From Epiperipatus broadwayi (Eukaryota; Onychophora; Udeonychophora; Euonychophora; Peripatidae), in contig JAQFVV010000032.1 of assembly GCA_028023455.1 (NCBI GenBank), positions 3,100,001-3,164,000 of the forward strand: a DNA stretch of 64,000 nt, in the 5' to 3' direction. The notes beneath the pieces are model-generated. The model was not told where the DNA came from, searched no databases, and saw only the letters and a list, made by a program, of their open reading frames with translations. Numbering within the stretch: position 1 is the stretch's first letter; each line of letters opens with the position of its first letter. Below, piece after piece: positions 33,740 through 46,140 of the stretch. A program made the translations under genes and the position numbers.

Positions 33740-35576
33740 TCATCATCAACCATTATCAATCTACTGCAGGATGAAGGTCTCTTCAAGTTTAATCCATCTC
33801 CGATCTTTAGCTTCTCTTCTCCACATCACCCCTGCATACTTTCTTATTTCATTCATCCATCTCACATGTGGTCTCTTTTTGGGTCTTTTACCATCTCTTG
33901 GAATCCCGTTTAAGATTTTAATTGTCCATCTATTATCATCTCTTCCAGAAATATGTCAAGCCAACTCCACTTCAGTCTTTTAATTTTTTTCAATGAGGTC
34001 AGTAACATCTGTTTGTTCTCTTACTCATATATTGTGTTTTCAGTCTTTTCTTGTTACTCCCAACATGCATCTCTGCATACTTCTTTGAATGGTCTGAAGT
34101 CTCTATATTGCTCTTCTATTAAGTGTCCAAGTCTCCGACCCATAAGTAAGAATTGGTAAAACACATTTATTAAAAACCTTCCTTTTCAAACACATAGACA
34201 TATTTTTTTTTTTAGTATCAAATTATTTCTACCAAAAGCACTCCAACCAAGTTTAATTTTATGATTAATTTCATCCATTATGTTTTCATTTGCATTAATA
34301 ATTTGACCAAGGTATTTGTAGCTGTTAACTTCTTCTAACTCATCATAATCAATCTTTATTTTTATATTTTGAGAAAATCCATTGAACATTACTTTAGTCT
34401 TTTTAACATTTATCTTTAGTCCTACTTTCATCTGATAACTCCTGCAACATTTCCTGTGGTTCTAAAGCATTATTTGCAAAAACAACTACATCATATGCAA
34501 AATCTAAATGCCTTAAATAATCTCCATTTACTTTCACTCCTTTAGCATCCCATTTTAATCCATAAAATACTTCTTGTAGCACTGCTGTAAAAAGTTTTGG
34601 AGATATGGAGTCACCCTGTCTTACAAACCTTCTCAATGTTGGCTTTCCTAGTATCGTTATGTAATCTAATTGTTGCTGTTGCATTTTTACAAATATTTTT
34701 AAAAATATGATAATATCCTGGTGTATACCTTGATGATGCAATGTTTTAATCACTGAAGAAATGTTTATAGAATCAAATGCCTTTTCATAATCTACAAATC
34801 CAAAGCATAATGGCAACTCATATTCATTTGTCCTTTCTATAACTTTTTTTAATACCTGGATATGATTTACTGTACTAAACCCACTTTTAAATCCAGCTTG
34901 TTCTCTTGGTTGGTGGAAATCCAATGTTCTCTAGAGATGAGTTGTAATTATCTTGGTAAAAATTTTGTATAAAACTGATAAAAGACTGATAGGTCTGTAA
35001 TTTTTAATATCTTCTTTATCACCTTTTTTAAATATTAATATTAATACTGCTTTCTTCCAATTATCTGGTACATCTTTATCATTTAGACATTTGGTATATA
35101 ACATTGCTAAAAAAAATGTCTGTTCCTTCACCTGTTTCTTTTAATATATCAATTATAATTCCATCATTACCTGTAGCCTTTCCTTTCTTCATAAATTTAA
35201 TTGCATGTCTCACTTCTTCATTCAAATTCTGGGCAATTCGGAAGATACAATAGATATAGGAGGTACTTGTTCTTTATCACTATATACTTCTTGATATAAG
35301 TTTTTTACCCATTTCATTGTGTCATCTCTTTTTTAGTAATAATTCCATCTTTTTTTATTATTGCAGATATAAATTTCCTTCCAATACCAAAATATTGTTT
35401 TACATTTTTGAGACTTTTATTCTCTTCTACAGCTTTCCTTGTTAGTTCACAGTTATACTTTCTTATATCATTTTCAACTCTTTTCCGCACCATAAAAAAA
35501 AATTCGAGGTATTCGCTCCTTTTTAATGCATCATTTTTGTATATCTTTATATTCCTTCTTTTTTTTTTGTAAATTC
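33740..35576 (-). mobile_element. RTE-type LINE, 5'-truncated, minus strand
   Basis: It reads from about 35576 down to the TGATGATGA tail at 33740-33750. A 9-bp target duplication ATTAATTCA flanks it (33731-33739 and 35577-35585). Blocks kept are NYRPISLLSVLYKIF (35131-34931), FVDYEKAFDSI and RRFVRQGDSISPKLF with a frame break before it, LDFAYDVVVFANN, where the first Asp of the FADD pair is Tyr, KINVKKTKVMFN and YKYLGQIIN. The RT active site is therefore lost. The 5' end falls in the linker region before the RT, and the endonuclease is absent. Confidence 0.9.
34403..34924 (-). pseudogene. RTE reverse transcriptase fragment with mutated active site
   Basis: This open segment of 173 codons covers the RT palm. 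It starts around the QPREQAGFKSGF block, includes FVDYEKAFDSI, and then RQGDSISPKLF after a stretch of altered frame. The catalytic pair block reads FAYDVV instead of FADDVV. Compared with the copies at 10470-11111 and near 43400, this is a missense change in an essential Asp. It continues in another frame at 34431-34186. Confidence 0.8.
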
Positions 35577-35585
35577 ATTAATTCA

Positions 35586-36668
35586 ATAATTATGTACTGT
35601 AATACGTAATGTTTAAATCAGTGTATATATAATGATTTGGTTTTGAATCACACTTAAGTATATTCCTTGTTTGTCCAGTAAAATTAAATAGATTTTTAAA
35701 AAAACTTGTTTGCAAAATGATAATGTTTTTAATATAGACATTAATTATTTGTATATACAATATATACTTATGATTAGAAAAAATAAATATTGTTCAGATT
35801 TAATAAATACAGTATTTAAAAATATTTTCATGCTAGTTGCTTATATATACTATTCATAAGTGGTGCTACTATCCATACAACAAAATAGACAAGAGGATGC
35901 TAATTATTAAGTTCTTTTTTTTTTTTTTTGGAAGGGGGGAGGGGTATAAAAGAATCAAAAAACTGAAAATTATATTGTATATTTAAAAACATGAAAATAA
36001 AAAAATTTACTTAGAAAACAAATGTGAAAACAATATCTTTAATGAACAAACAATGATTGAAAAACTATTGTTTTTTTTTTAAATTAATATGATCATTACA
36101 AACATTTGGTGATAAATTTTATTAGCAATCGTGGCAAACAGCTTAAATAAAGGCAAAGAAAAAAAAAAATCCATGAAAATAATATTATTTATTTAGAAAA
36201 TCTGAAATTATTATTTTTATCTTTAAAAAAAGATGATAAATTAGAAAAGTAAATAAGATTCTGAAGAAATTAGTTTCACTTTTAAGTTGTACCAATGGGT
36301 GATGCTTTTGCAGATCTCATGACAGTGATTTATCATATATCATTCACCATAGCTTCAATTATTTGAATTACTGATGAAGGCAAATAAATTGAATAGAAAA
36401 CAAACTTTAAATCAATATCTTTAATGAACAAAAAATGATTAATTATTTCCAGTAAGTATGAACAATATAAACATTTGGGAAGAAATTAAACTATTAAGTA
36501 GAGCAAATACATTTCCATAAGTCAGTTCCTTTCTATTAGATTGCATGATTTACTTTATGTATTGTTATACTTGTTTGGTTTGTAATTCAATTTATTATGG
36601 AATTGTGTTTGTGCTCATCATTATTTTTTTCAGAATTTAGTTTGTTCTTATTAATTTAATTTCTGTAG
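35586..36668. other. AT-rich DNA with a dispersed direct repeat
   Basis: No gene is evident. A segment with AATATCTTTAATGAACAAA and a later AAACATTTGG block occurs at about 36030-36110 and again at about 36412-36480, in direct orientation and imperfect. This suggests an old local duplication. Confidence 0.45.
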
Positions 36669-36810
36669 CAAACTCTTCATACAATAATGTCACCAAATGC
36701 AAGCTTTAGTAATCAATGGATGCAAGAAGATTTGTGCAGAAAATCCCTATCTAGTGTCCAGTCATTGGCACTAAATAGTGATCTTATGCACAAACATTAT
36801 TGCATTCATT
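36669..36810 (+). CDS. Possible exon of an unknown gene (exon-like open segment)
   Basis: A good acceptor (pyrimidine-rich tract ending TTTCTGTAG at 36668) is followed by an open frame from CAA at 36669 to a TGA at 36864. A usable donor, CATT|GTATGA, lies at 36811. The encoded stretch is more balanced and Ser-rich than its surroundings, for example SFSNQWMQEDLCRKSLSSV and QSLALNSDLMHKHY. It has the orientation of the EFA6 gene, but I do not recognise it as EFA6 and cannot link it. It could equally be a chance frame in AT-rich DNA. Confidence 0.3.
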
Positions 36811-38485
36811 GTATGAAAAAAGTGATTATACAGAAAGTAGATTATTGGTTTTTATGCTGGGTTTGAATAAAGATAAGGGGGATTTAGATATAAAGGCTGT
36901 AGAGTTGACAAAGATTATGTTGTGGAAATGGGATGGAGCAGAATATGGGAAAACTTAGACTGGGGAATGTAAAATTAAGTAGCTAACAAGTCTTTCTTGG
37001 TATAATTGCTGAGAGATTCTTGACTTCGTTTAAGAAGAAGCTACAGTACATCACATCACATTACTGTTATTAACAACTTGTGAAAACCTGTGAAATGCTG
37101 ATCACATGATGATTTAATTTCTATTTGAATGTTTATATCTATTACACTTATTGAAAATATTTGTTTTTCAAACTTTTTTTTTTTTTTTTTGGCTAAAATT
37201 AATTTTTTTCTGAAATGTTCACTTATTAGAAATATTTATTTTTTTAGTCAAATTTTTTTCACTAAGGACATTAATTTTAGATTTGTTTTCTAAAGAATTT
37301 ATATTATTTTTATTTTTTCAAGCATATATGATTTCTATTATGAAAAAAACAAAAAAATCAGACTTATGGTTTAGCTTTTTTTTTTTCTATTTTGATATTT
37401 GATAGTCACTTAACTATCACCTATATTTTTTGATAAACTTGTTTTTCAAATTTTCATTTTATAATGTAAATAAGTTTATAAATAAAATATTTTTAAATAT
37501 TCAGATCTTCTAAAAACTGGTTCACATTTTAAAAGATAATAGAACATAATATATATTAATGAAATGATTTTATATAACAATTAATGAGATAATTTATATA
37601 CTATATATTAAAAACATCAACAGAGGTAAATTTATTAATCTTTTTTTTTTTATGAAAGTCAATGATGATAAAATATAAAATGTACAATATTAAATTGATT
37701 ACCTTTAATTTTATGTACTTTTGTCTGTACAGAGAACCTTATTCACTTTCAATGCATGTGATGGAATGTGATGTTGTACAATTGCAGTTTGAACTAAAAG
37801 TTAAAATTTAATTTTTTCCCCTAAATTTTTAGAGTTTTTTTTTTTAATCCATGATTAAGTTACATACAATGGATAAAGCAGCCTTATTGTACATAAAATA
37901 CAGTTAATTGCTTTAACTATCAAACATTCTTGTTTGTAGAAATATATAATTATGTATCCATAATTTATTTTACAGATTTCTATCATTAAACAGTAAATAA
38001 ATTTTATAGCAGCACATTCAATATTATGGCCATTTTCAATAACATAGATATTAACCTAGCTTCTGCCAACAGTTGTATGCCAAAATAATCCTTATAGTAT
38101 TTATTAATTTAATTAAGTAATGATTAAAATATCTTAAATAGCTCATCACAGGTTAAAGGCCTTTTAATAGTCATTCATGATGAAACAGTGAAGAAGGCAG
38201 TTACCAGTTTTACCATATGCGAGGATCTGAAGAGTTTTCTATCATTTTAGTTAGATAGATACTCATTTATCAATCAATATCGGATGATTAGATGAATTGA
38301 TTTTTTTCCAGTCCTTTGAAAGAAAATCTTTTGCTTGATTAAAACCTGCAAACATTTTAAATTTTTATCTGATGTGAATTTAAATCACAAGTCATGGACA
38401 TAATAGGAAGATGCACTATCACCTAACAGTGAGGTTCTTCAGCAGTTTAATTATATACTTAAAAGTATATAGTATAATAGTATTA
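36811..38485. other. AT-rich DNA, nothing recognised
   Basis: No supported feature; long A and T runs. The last part grades into an RTE 3' fragment. Confidence 0.45.
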
Positions 38486-38830
38486 CTCAATGAAGTGTGG
38501 AAAGATACATGTTAAGAGTAACGAGAAGAGATCGAAAGTGAAATATATGGGTGAGAGAACAAACAGTTGTTACTGATATCATTGAAAGAATTAAGAGTGA
38601 ATTGAAGTTGAAGTTGTGCTGGCCATATTTCTAGAAGAGATAATAGTAGATGGGTGGTTGAAGTTTTAAACTGGATTCCAAGAGAGTGTAAAAACTTAAA
38701 AAGAGATCATATGTGAGATGGATGAATGAAGTAAGGAAATGTGTTGGAGAAGAGAGGCTAGAGATTGGAGAAAGTGGATTGAACTCGGAAGGACCTTCAT
38801 CCTGCAGTGGATCGATAATGGTTGAAAATG
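38486..38830 (+). mobile_element. RTE 3'-terminal fragment
   Basis: Aligns with the last 350 bp of the RTE copy near 44100. It includes the region coding for ERCMLGVIRRD-like sequence, the GATGGATGAATGAAGT stretch, and the 3' end TTCATCCTGCAGTGGATCGA followed by TAATGGTTGAAAATGATAATG. It lacks all RT catalytic blocks. Its last roughly 115 bp are duplicated immediately downstream. Confidence 0.75.
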
Positions 38831-38992
38831 ATAATGAATAGTATTATTAAATTAATAATGTTTGATTGTTAAGCTTTGAGATCGGAGATGGATTGAACTT
38901 GGGGAGATCTTCTTGCTGCAGTTGATTGATAATGGTTGAAAATGATAATGATGATTAATAGTGTTATTAAACTAATAATGTTTGATTATTAA
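38763..38992 (+). repeat. Tandem duplication of the RTE tail (about 115-bp units)
   Basis: The RTE end plus flank (GATTGGAGAAAGTGGATTG through AATAATGTTTGATTGTTAA) at about 38763-38876 is repeated at about 38877-38992 with scattered differences. Because non-RTE flank is included, this is a local duplication after insertion and not a second insertion. Confidence 0.7.
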
Positions 38993-39202
38993 ACTTTTTT
39001 CTTTTGCTTTACTATCTTTATTTTTCATGTAAGACTCAGGTATCATGAGTTTGTCTTTCCATCAGTCATTTTTTGTTTTCTGTGTTTTCATTTGATTTTA
39101 GTTAGATAATCCGCACTTGTTTAAAGTAGCTAGCTGGTGATAATGTTGATGGTAATTGTTAAAAAATTATTCATTACATTTTTATATACAGTTTATACTT
39201 AG

Positions 39203-39400
39203 AAGACCTCATGGTATAATAATTAGCCTATCAGTCTCATACAAACCTTTTGCTTCTAATTCAAATCTAAATCGAGTTAAACTTGGAAACTTTTTTATGT
39301 CCAAACAAATTGTCCTATAGCCAGTCCAACTAGTTATCCAATTGTTAGTCAATAAATGGATATCTGACTATGCTTAATTGAAGACTAGAACAATAAAGAA
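39203..39400 (+). mobile_element. Probable tRNA-Met-like SINE, degraded
   Basis: The start GACCTCATGGTATAATAATT looks like an A box region. The anticodon region TCAGTCTCATA is characteristic of elongator tRNA-Met (anticodon CAT). The B box part (GCTTCTAATTCAAATCT) is decayed. A body of about 130 bp of unknown origin follows, to roughly 39400. No clear target duplication was found. It is a different family from the valine-type SINE at 33616. Confidence 0.5.
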
Positions 39401-40899
39401 AAAATATAGTCTCACTATCTGATATTTATCTAGTCTATGAAAGTTGTGTTCTTTACTGTTTGTAAAGGGATCTTGTAGAAATTTTTGCTGTGCTGTAGAT
39501 CATTTAAAGACTGCTTTACTTCTTAATAGTACATAAATAAGGTAAAATGAAAAAAATAATGATAATTTATTTTAAATAAATGTCGAAGATTATTGCTAAA
39601 ATTAAGTCCCTCTCCTTTTTTTTTTTTGAGATTAATAAAAATTGTACCCCCCCCCCCCGCATCCATTATAATAAATGATTATATTTACATCTGTTACATC
39701 TCCGTCTTGATTCTCCAAAGTTTTTAATCTTAGGAGTCGTTTTCATTTTAAATTTGATACATTGCGTTTATTTTTATTATATTTTTTATAGCGATTTTTT
39801 TAATCTCAACTCCATCAAATATAAACTCGCCAAATAATTTCTTAATTTATACATAATATAGTCCAAAAATATATCTATAATGATAATTATGACTAATTAT
39901 TTATGTTTTGTCATTATTATTTTAAATATTTTATTAGATTTTTTTTAAAAAATTACTATTAATTTTAACTTCTGCCATTTGTATGACATTTTATAACTTC
40001 TTAATTTGTCAGATCCTACTTGTAATTTATCACCACTAGAAGAATGGTTCTCTTGAGAGTTTGGGTCTTTATCTTCTTGGTTACATTTCACTAATTAAAA
40101 GCATCTTCTCAGTTTGTCTCAATGCATTTATTGTTTATCTTAACATGCACCAAATCAAGATAAACATTTAGTCAATTAATTATTTTTTTATTGCTTGTTA
40201 TTTTCTCATCACTCACTCACACACATTCATATATACGTGTATATATATATTGCTAAATGGCCATCATTCTATATGGATTAAAGCCTTAACTTGCTTCTTT
40301 AATAGACAATGTATATTGCTAAATGGCCAGCATTCTATATGGAATAAAGCCTTAACTTCCTTCTTTAATAGACATTCACTTGCTTGTCCAGTATTTATAT
40401 TATTTTTTTAACTATGCCGGCTTTACATATAATTATTTAATAAATCATATATATATATCTTAAAATGAAGGGAGAGTAAGACATTTTTGTCATGGGTTCA
40501 TCATTTTTTTACATGATTGGGAATGAGGTATAAGGAAAATATCCTCCCCCCACCACCAATCTGTCAATCTGCAATAAATAATATCTTATCTATGTAATGA
40601 TCAGTCATGTGGTCTTACACATGTGGAATAGGTGGCTAACAATAATTGTGAGGCTGGTTAATAAAAAGCAACATTAATTCTTTAATAAAGGGATTATAAA
40701 AAAAATAGTATTTTACAATACATTTTTAGAAATAATAATGTAATAAGTTTTATCTTTAAAATATGAAGATTTTAAATTTAAGAAAAATTAAAAAATATTT
40801 TATAATATAGACTAAATTAATGTAACTAGTTTTTCTTATCCCAAACTAAGATTTCAATTTTTTTTTTTAATGTTCATTTAAAAGAATGTATGTTGAACT
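39401..40899. other. AT-rich DNA with a 66-bp tandem duplication
   Basis: No gene is evident. A 66-bp unit beginning TGCTAAATGGCC and containing AAAGCCTTAACTT occurs twice (40251-40316 and 40317-40382). A C-homopolymer of about 13 bases lies near 39646. Confidence 0.55.
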
Positions 40900-41594
40900 T
40901 TGGCTGCAGAAAGGAGTTTGCTATTAACTGAAAGGAGACCCTTTGATTCCTCTTGGAGGCATTAAATGAACTGAGCAGGGCAAATTCCTAAATGTCCACT
41001 CCATACATTCTTGTCGTTGCAGCTGTTATTACTATGTGATTATTCATATAGTATACGATCATGGATGGGCTGCTCACCAACACATATTAGCCAGCATGGT
41101 GAGTTTATTGGTTTTTTTACCTCTGAGTTTAAGATCAAGAAGCACCATGGTCTTTCTTCTCAGTTGCCTATAAGGCAGGATGAATGTATGTGTAAATGAT
41201 AAATATTTTTCTAATAGATATATACAATCATGATAGACAAAAATAAATCATGGCCCTTATTCCTAGAAAGCTGTAAAGTCACCAACCAAGACAGCGGTTG
41301 GTGGCCAAAGTCGGAGAGTGCTAAGAATCCCCTGATTGTGGACCAGGCTGTCATTTGATGACGATTTTTTATTTAGGTACTTAAAACTGCAGATCACTTT
41401 CAAGTGAAGGAAGATTGCAAGAATTAGAACTGTTTTATATTAAATGGGATATTATTGGACTTCGTGAACTTAGAAGAAAAGGTGAAGAGACAGTTGATTT
41501 AAAAAGTGGACATGTACTCTACTATAAAGGCACAAATACTGGAAATACAAGTTGAGTAGGATTCATTATAAATAAAAAGTGGAAGAACAACATT

Positions 41595-41873
41595 GTGGAG
41601 ATTGATAGTGTATCGGACAGAATGGCAAGATTAGTTATACAACTTAGTAGCAGATACCAAATGCCGATAATTCAGGTTTATGTGCCAACAAATTCTCATA
41701 GTGATGACATAGTAGAAGATTTTTATATGGATATACAAAAAACTTTTGATCAGAGTAAACAACATTTAAAAATTGTTATGGGAGACTTTAATGCTAGAAT
41801 TGGTAAACAAGTGAAAGATAAAAGTGCTGTAGGTAATTTTTGTTATAGTAATAGAAATGAGAGGAGGACATAG
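41595..41873 (+). pseudogene. RTE apurinic-like endonuclease fragment
   Basis: This 92-codon open piece covers the middle of the APE-type endonuclease that nicks target DNA for RTE integration. Visible blocks are RMARLVIQLSSRYQMPIIQV followed by YVPTNSHSDD, then IVMGDFNARIGKQ, containing the catalytic Asp and Asn of the GDFN motif, and a GNFCYSNRNER block. It closes at a frame break before the RLVEFA block, which continues in another frame. The upstream Glu-containing block lies outside it near 41465. Confidence 0.85.
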
Positions 41874-42728
41874 ACTTGTGGAGTTTGCAGAAAAAGAAAA
41901 ACTTTATATTATGAATTCTTTTTTTGAGAAAAATGTTAAAAGGAAATGGGAATGGAAGCATCTAAATGAAGGCACAGCAGAATTGAATTATATTTTGACT
42001 AACAGAAAATGCATATTTTAAGATTATAATGTTCTTAATAAATTTAACACAGGAAGTGATCATTGATTAGTAAGATGTAAGATACGTGTTAATGCAAAAC
42101 TAGAGAGACAAAAATTTATTAATAAAAATAATATTTACAGTTGATATTCTTAGTCTTCAGAAACATTCTAATGAATTTAAATTACAACTTACAAATCGGT
42201 TTCAAGTATTAGTAGATTTTGAACATGATTCAGATTTGAATTAAATTAATATGAAAATAACTGATATACTTTTAAAAACTGCAACAAAGATAGCTGGTGG
42301 AAAAAAGCAGTAATTGATCAATAAACTTTCTACCAAGACTAGAGAATTTATGAAGAAAAGAAGGAATATGAAGATATACAAAAATGGTGCATTAAAGATA
42401 GAATACCACAAATTTTGTAAAATGATGCAGAAAAAAGTATAACTGTGAACTAGCAAGGAAAGCTATAGAAGAGAATAAAAGTCTCAAGAGTGTAAAACAA
42501 CATTTTGGTATTGGTAGGAAATTTATATCTGCATTAAGAAAAAAAGATGGAATTATTTTAAAAAGAGAGATGACATCATGAAATGGGTAGAAGACTTATA
42601 TCAAGAATTATATAGTAATAAAGAACAAGTACCTCCTATATCTATTATATCTTCCGAATTGCCCAGAATTTTAAATGAAGAAGTGAGACATGCAATTAAA
42701 TTCATGAACAAAATAAAGGCTCCAGATA

Positions 42729-43070
42729 ATGATGGAAATTATAATTGATATATTAAAAGAAGCAGGTGAAGAAATAGAATTTTTTTTAGCAAATTTATAT
42801 ACCAAATGTCTAAATGATAAAGATGTACCAGATGATTGGAAGAATGTAGTATTAATATTAATATTTAAAAAAGGTGATAAAGAAGATATTAGAAATTACA
42901 GACCTCTCAGCCTTTTATCAATTTTCTATAAAATTTTTACCAAGATAATTACAACTCGTTTCCAGAGAACATTGGATTTCCACCAACCAAGAGAAAAAGC
43001 TGGATTTAAAAGTGGTTTTAGTACCGTAGATTATATCCAGGTATTGAGAGATTATAGAAAGAACAAATGA
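42729..43070 (+). pseudogene. RTE reverse transcriptase fingers fragment
   Basis: This open piece of 113 codons contains PDDWKNVVLILIFKK, the NYRPLSLLSIFYKIF block, and QPREKAGFKSGFSTVD, all characteristic of the start of an RTE RT. It ends in a frame break just before the palm motif FVDYEKAFDS, which follows at about 43095 in another frame. Confidence 0.85.
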
Positions 43071-44121
43071 ATATGAGTTGCCATTATGCTTTGGATTTGT
43101 AGATTATGAAAAGGCATTTGATTCTATGAACATTTCTTCAGTGATTAAAACATTGGATCATTAAGGTATATATCCAAGACATTGTCATATTTTAAAGAAT
43201 ATTTATTAAAAATACAACAGCAACATTTAGATTACATAATGATACTAGGAAAGTCAACATTGAGAAGGGTGTAAGACAGGGTGACTCCATATCTCCAAAA
43301 TGTTTTACAGCATTGCTACAAGAAGTATTTTGTGGATTAAAATTGGAAGCTAAAGAAGTGAAAGTAAATGGAGATTATTTAAATCATTTAGATTTTGCAG
43401 ATGATGTAGTTGTTTTTGCAAATAATGCTTTAGAACTGCAGGAAATGTTGCAGGAGTTATCAGATGAAAGTAAGCCTAAATATAAATATTAAAAAGACTA
43501 AAGTAATGTTTAATGGATTTTTTCAAAATATGATAAATTAGAAGTTAACGGCTACAAATACTTTGGTCAGATGGGACCATAATGGATGAAGTTAATCATA
43601 GAATTAAACTTGGTTGGAGTGCTTTTGGTAGAAATAACTTGATATAAAAGGAAATATGCCTATGTGTTTGAAAAGGTTTTTTAATAAATGTGTTTTACTA
43701 GTTCTTGCTTATGGATCTGAGACTTGGACACTTAATAGAAAAACAATACAGAGACTTCAGACCACTCAAAGAAGTATGGAGAGATGCATGTTAGGAGTAA
43801 TAAGAAGAGATCAAAAATGCAATATATGGGTAGGAGTACAAATATGTATTACTGATCTCATTGAAAAAATTAAAAGATAAGTAGAGTTGGGCTGGACATA
43901 TTGCTAGAAGAGATGATAATACAATTGAAATTTTAAACTAGATTCCAAGAGATTGTAAAAGACCCAGAAAGAAACATCATGTGAGATGGATGGATGGATG
44001 GATGAAATAAGAAAGTGTGTAGGAGTGACATGGAGAAGAGAAGCTAAAGATCGGAGAAGATGGATTGAACCTGGAGAGATCTTCATCCTGCAGCAGGTTG
44101 ATAATGGTTGATGATGATGTT

Positions 44122-46140
44122 GGACGTTATATTGGTAAGAGTCTTTACTTCAAAACAACATAATTAGACAAATAGATTTTTTTTTAAAAAGTGTAATTAA
44201 AACATCTATATGTTGTTTAAATTTTAAAAATGAGATTAAAAAGATTAAGACTTATTTTAAAATCGCATTTTTGTGTTTGGAATAGATTAAGAAAAAATAG
44301 GTAGATAATTATTGTGCATAAAATGTTTTCTTATAATTAAATGTAATTAAGATATCCAAGATTATGAAAAACAGAAGCCAATCAGATATATATGAGCAGG
44401 GAAATTCATTATTAGCTCTTAACTGTGAGCTCTATTTTATAACTGCTGTTTGAATCTAGATTATATTTAGTGGCTAAAAAGAAAAGCTGACTGTCTGAAG
44501 TTTACTTTGGATCCAACATTTGTTAATTTGTAGTGCTATTTTTAAAATGTTTCAACTCATAATTTAATTGAGAAAAATGATGACTAACTGGCAAATATTT
44601 AGGCAGACTTGCATCTAACAAAACTATAAGCCAGAAGAGGAAAATTCCATCTTGTCAACAAAACTCATAAGTAACATTTTATCTTTGCCTTCAAACAGAA
44701 AAATAATAATGGGAAAAATAAATGAAAAAGATACATGTCATTGAAATGCCAACTGAATTATGAAGCTTCACAATAAACTGCAGAAAGATCTGCTGAAAAA
44801 TATTCTGCTATGATTTTATATATGTTTATAAGTTATTTTAAGAAAAAAACAAACAAACTGTAATTCAGACTGATATTAAGATGTTATTTTGATCACCTCT
44901 GAATTTGAATATATATATTGTGGTTAATTGTATATTATTTTTAAAACTATTTATTTGTAAAAAAAATTAAATTATCAAAGGGGAAGTGAAAGATTTGCTT
45001 TTGTTTTTTTAATTTTTTTTAAAAAAGTAATTACAATTACAGCTTAATTTATCTGATATTTAATTTTAATTATATAGAAAACAAAGATTTGCTTCTTCAT
45101 TTTGTATAGAATTAGTTTAAAATTTTGTTTGGATTGAAAATGTATATTTTTTTAAAATCTCTCCTTTCAGATATATAGAAGAATATGAAATAAAAAATCT
45201 AAAAAGAATTTTTTAAACAAAAAAGGAGTTTCTATTAATATTTTAGTTTTTCATATTTAAATTTGGGTAAATTAACCAAAGAGTACAATAATCATAGCAA
45301 TAAATACACTATTTGTTCATGCTTGTGGAAAAATTGTTGTGATATATATGAAATGTCCAAGAACTATAAAAACAGAAAACAACAGTATGGCGTTATGATC
45401 AATGTAATGGTAAATTAAATAAATAAATTTGTTACTAATTTTAAATATAATTGAGAGCATCTTATCATGAGATATTATCATGAGATATACTTTTATATGC
45501 ACAAAATGTTATTGTATAAATAAAGTTATTTAGATTGTTGGTTTATATAGTTAAGTATGTGCTATATCTATAATATTAATATAAGGGAGAGTATTGAAAT
45601 CCCTCATTGAATTAACTTCATGTTATTATTAAAAGAAAGGGAGTTTGACCCACAGAAGGCCACTTCTTTGAATTAGTATTATTACAAGAAGTAAATAAAT
45701 TCTATGTTTACCAAGATTTATGCTAGAGGTGAATGTGCTAGACTAAATTTTATTTTAAATATATATATTATAATGATCCAGAGAATAGCAAATTTAATGT
45801 AATCTGCACTACAGGGCACCATCTAGGCATTTGAACCTAGAAAAATTTATAAAGTAGGCAGATACGTAAGTAAAAAAAAAAAAAAATTTATTTTATATAT
45901 TTTGATATCCAGTCGTTAGCCCATTGTCACTAACTCAATGGAACAGCAGAGATTTATATTTCATAAATTCTTATCTAAGAATAAATTTTAAAAAAAGAAT
46001 AAAATAAGCCACTGCCAGTAATTAACATACAAACATTTATTTATACACATATATACAAAATTTAACATTATTATTTTAGCATGTTTTCTTTAACATTTAA
46101 CATTATTTTTAACTTTTATTTTAGATTTTAATTTAAATTT
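44122..46140. other. AT-rich DNA, nothing recognised
   Basis: No exon, RNA gene or identified repeat. AT microsatellites and A-runs are common. Confidence 0.45.

Larger units (their letters stand above)
40900..44121 (+). mobile_element. RTE-type LINE, near full length, decayed
   Basis: The 5' region aligns with that of the 2117-5330 copy. The endonuclease (about 41380-42080) keeps DIIGL..ELRRKG, IIQVYVPTNSHSDD, MGDFNARIG, NERxxRLVEFA and the GSDH end. The RT region holds NYRPLSLLSIFYKIFTKII (about 42890), FVDYEKAFDSM (about 43095), GVRQGDSISPK (about 43268), LDFADDVVVFANN (about 43390), INIKKTKVMFN and YGSETWTLNRK (about 43710). The 3' end is CTGCAGCAGGTTGATAATGG with a TGATGATGATG tail. Frames break repeatedly (open pieces at 41595-41873, 42729-43070 and 43656-43880). 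It is the most complete RTE here, but not functional. Confidence 0.9.

Noticed and set aside
36669-36810. SEC7 motif of EFA6 (LALNSDLMH resembling LMLLNTDLHG)
   Set aside because: Only a few residues agree and the surrounding SEC7 helices are absent, so the likeness is taken as chance.
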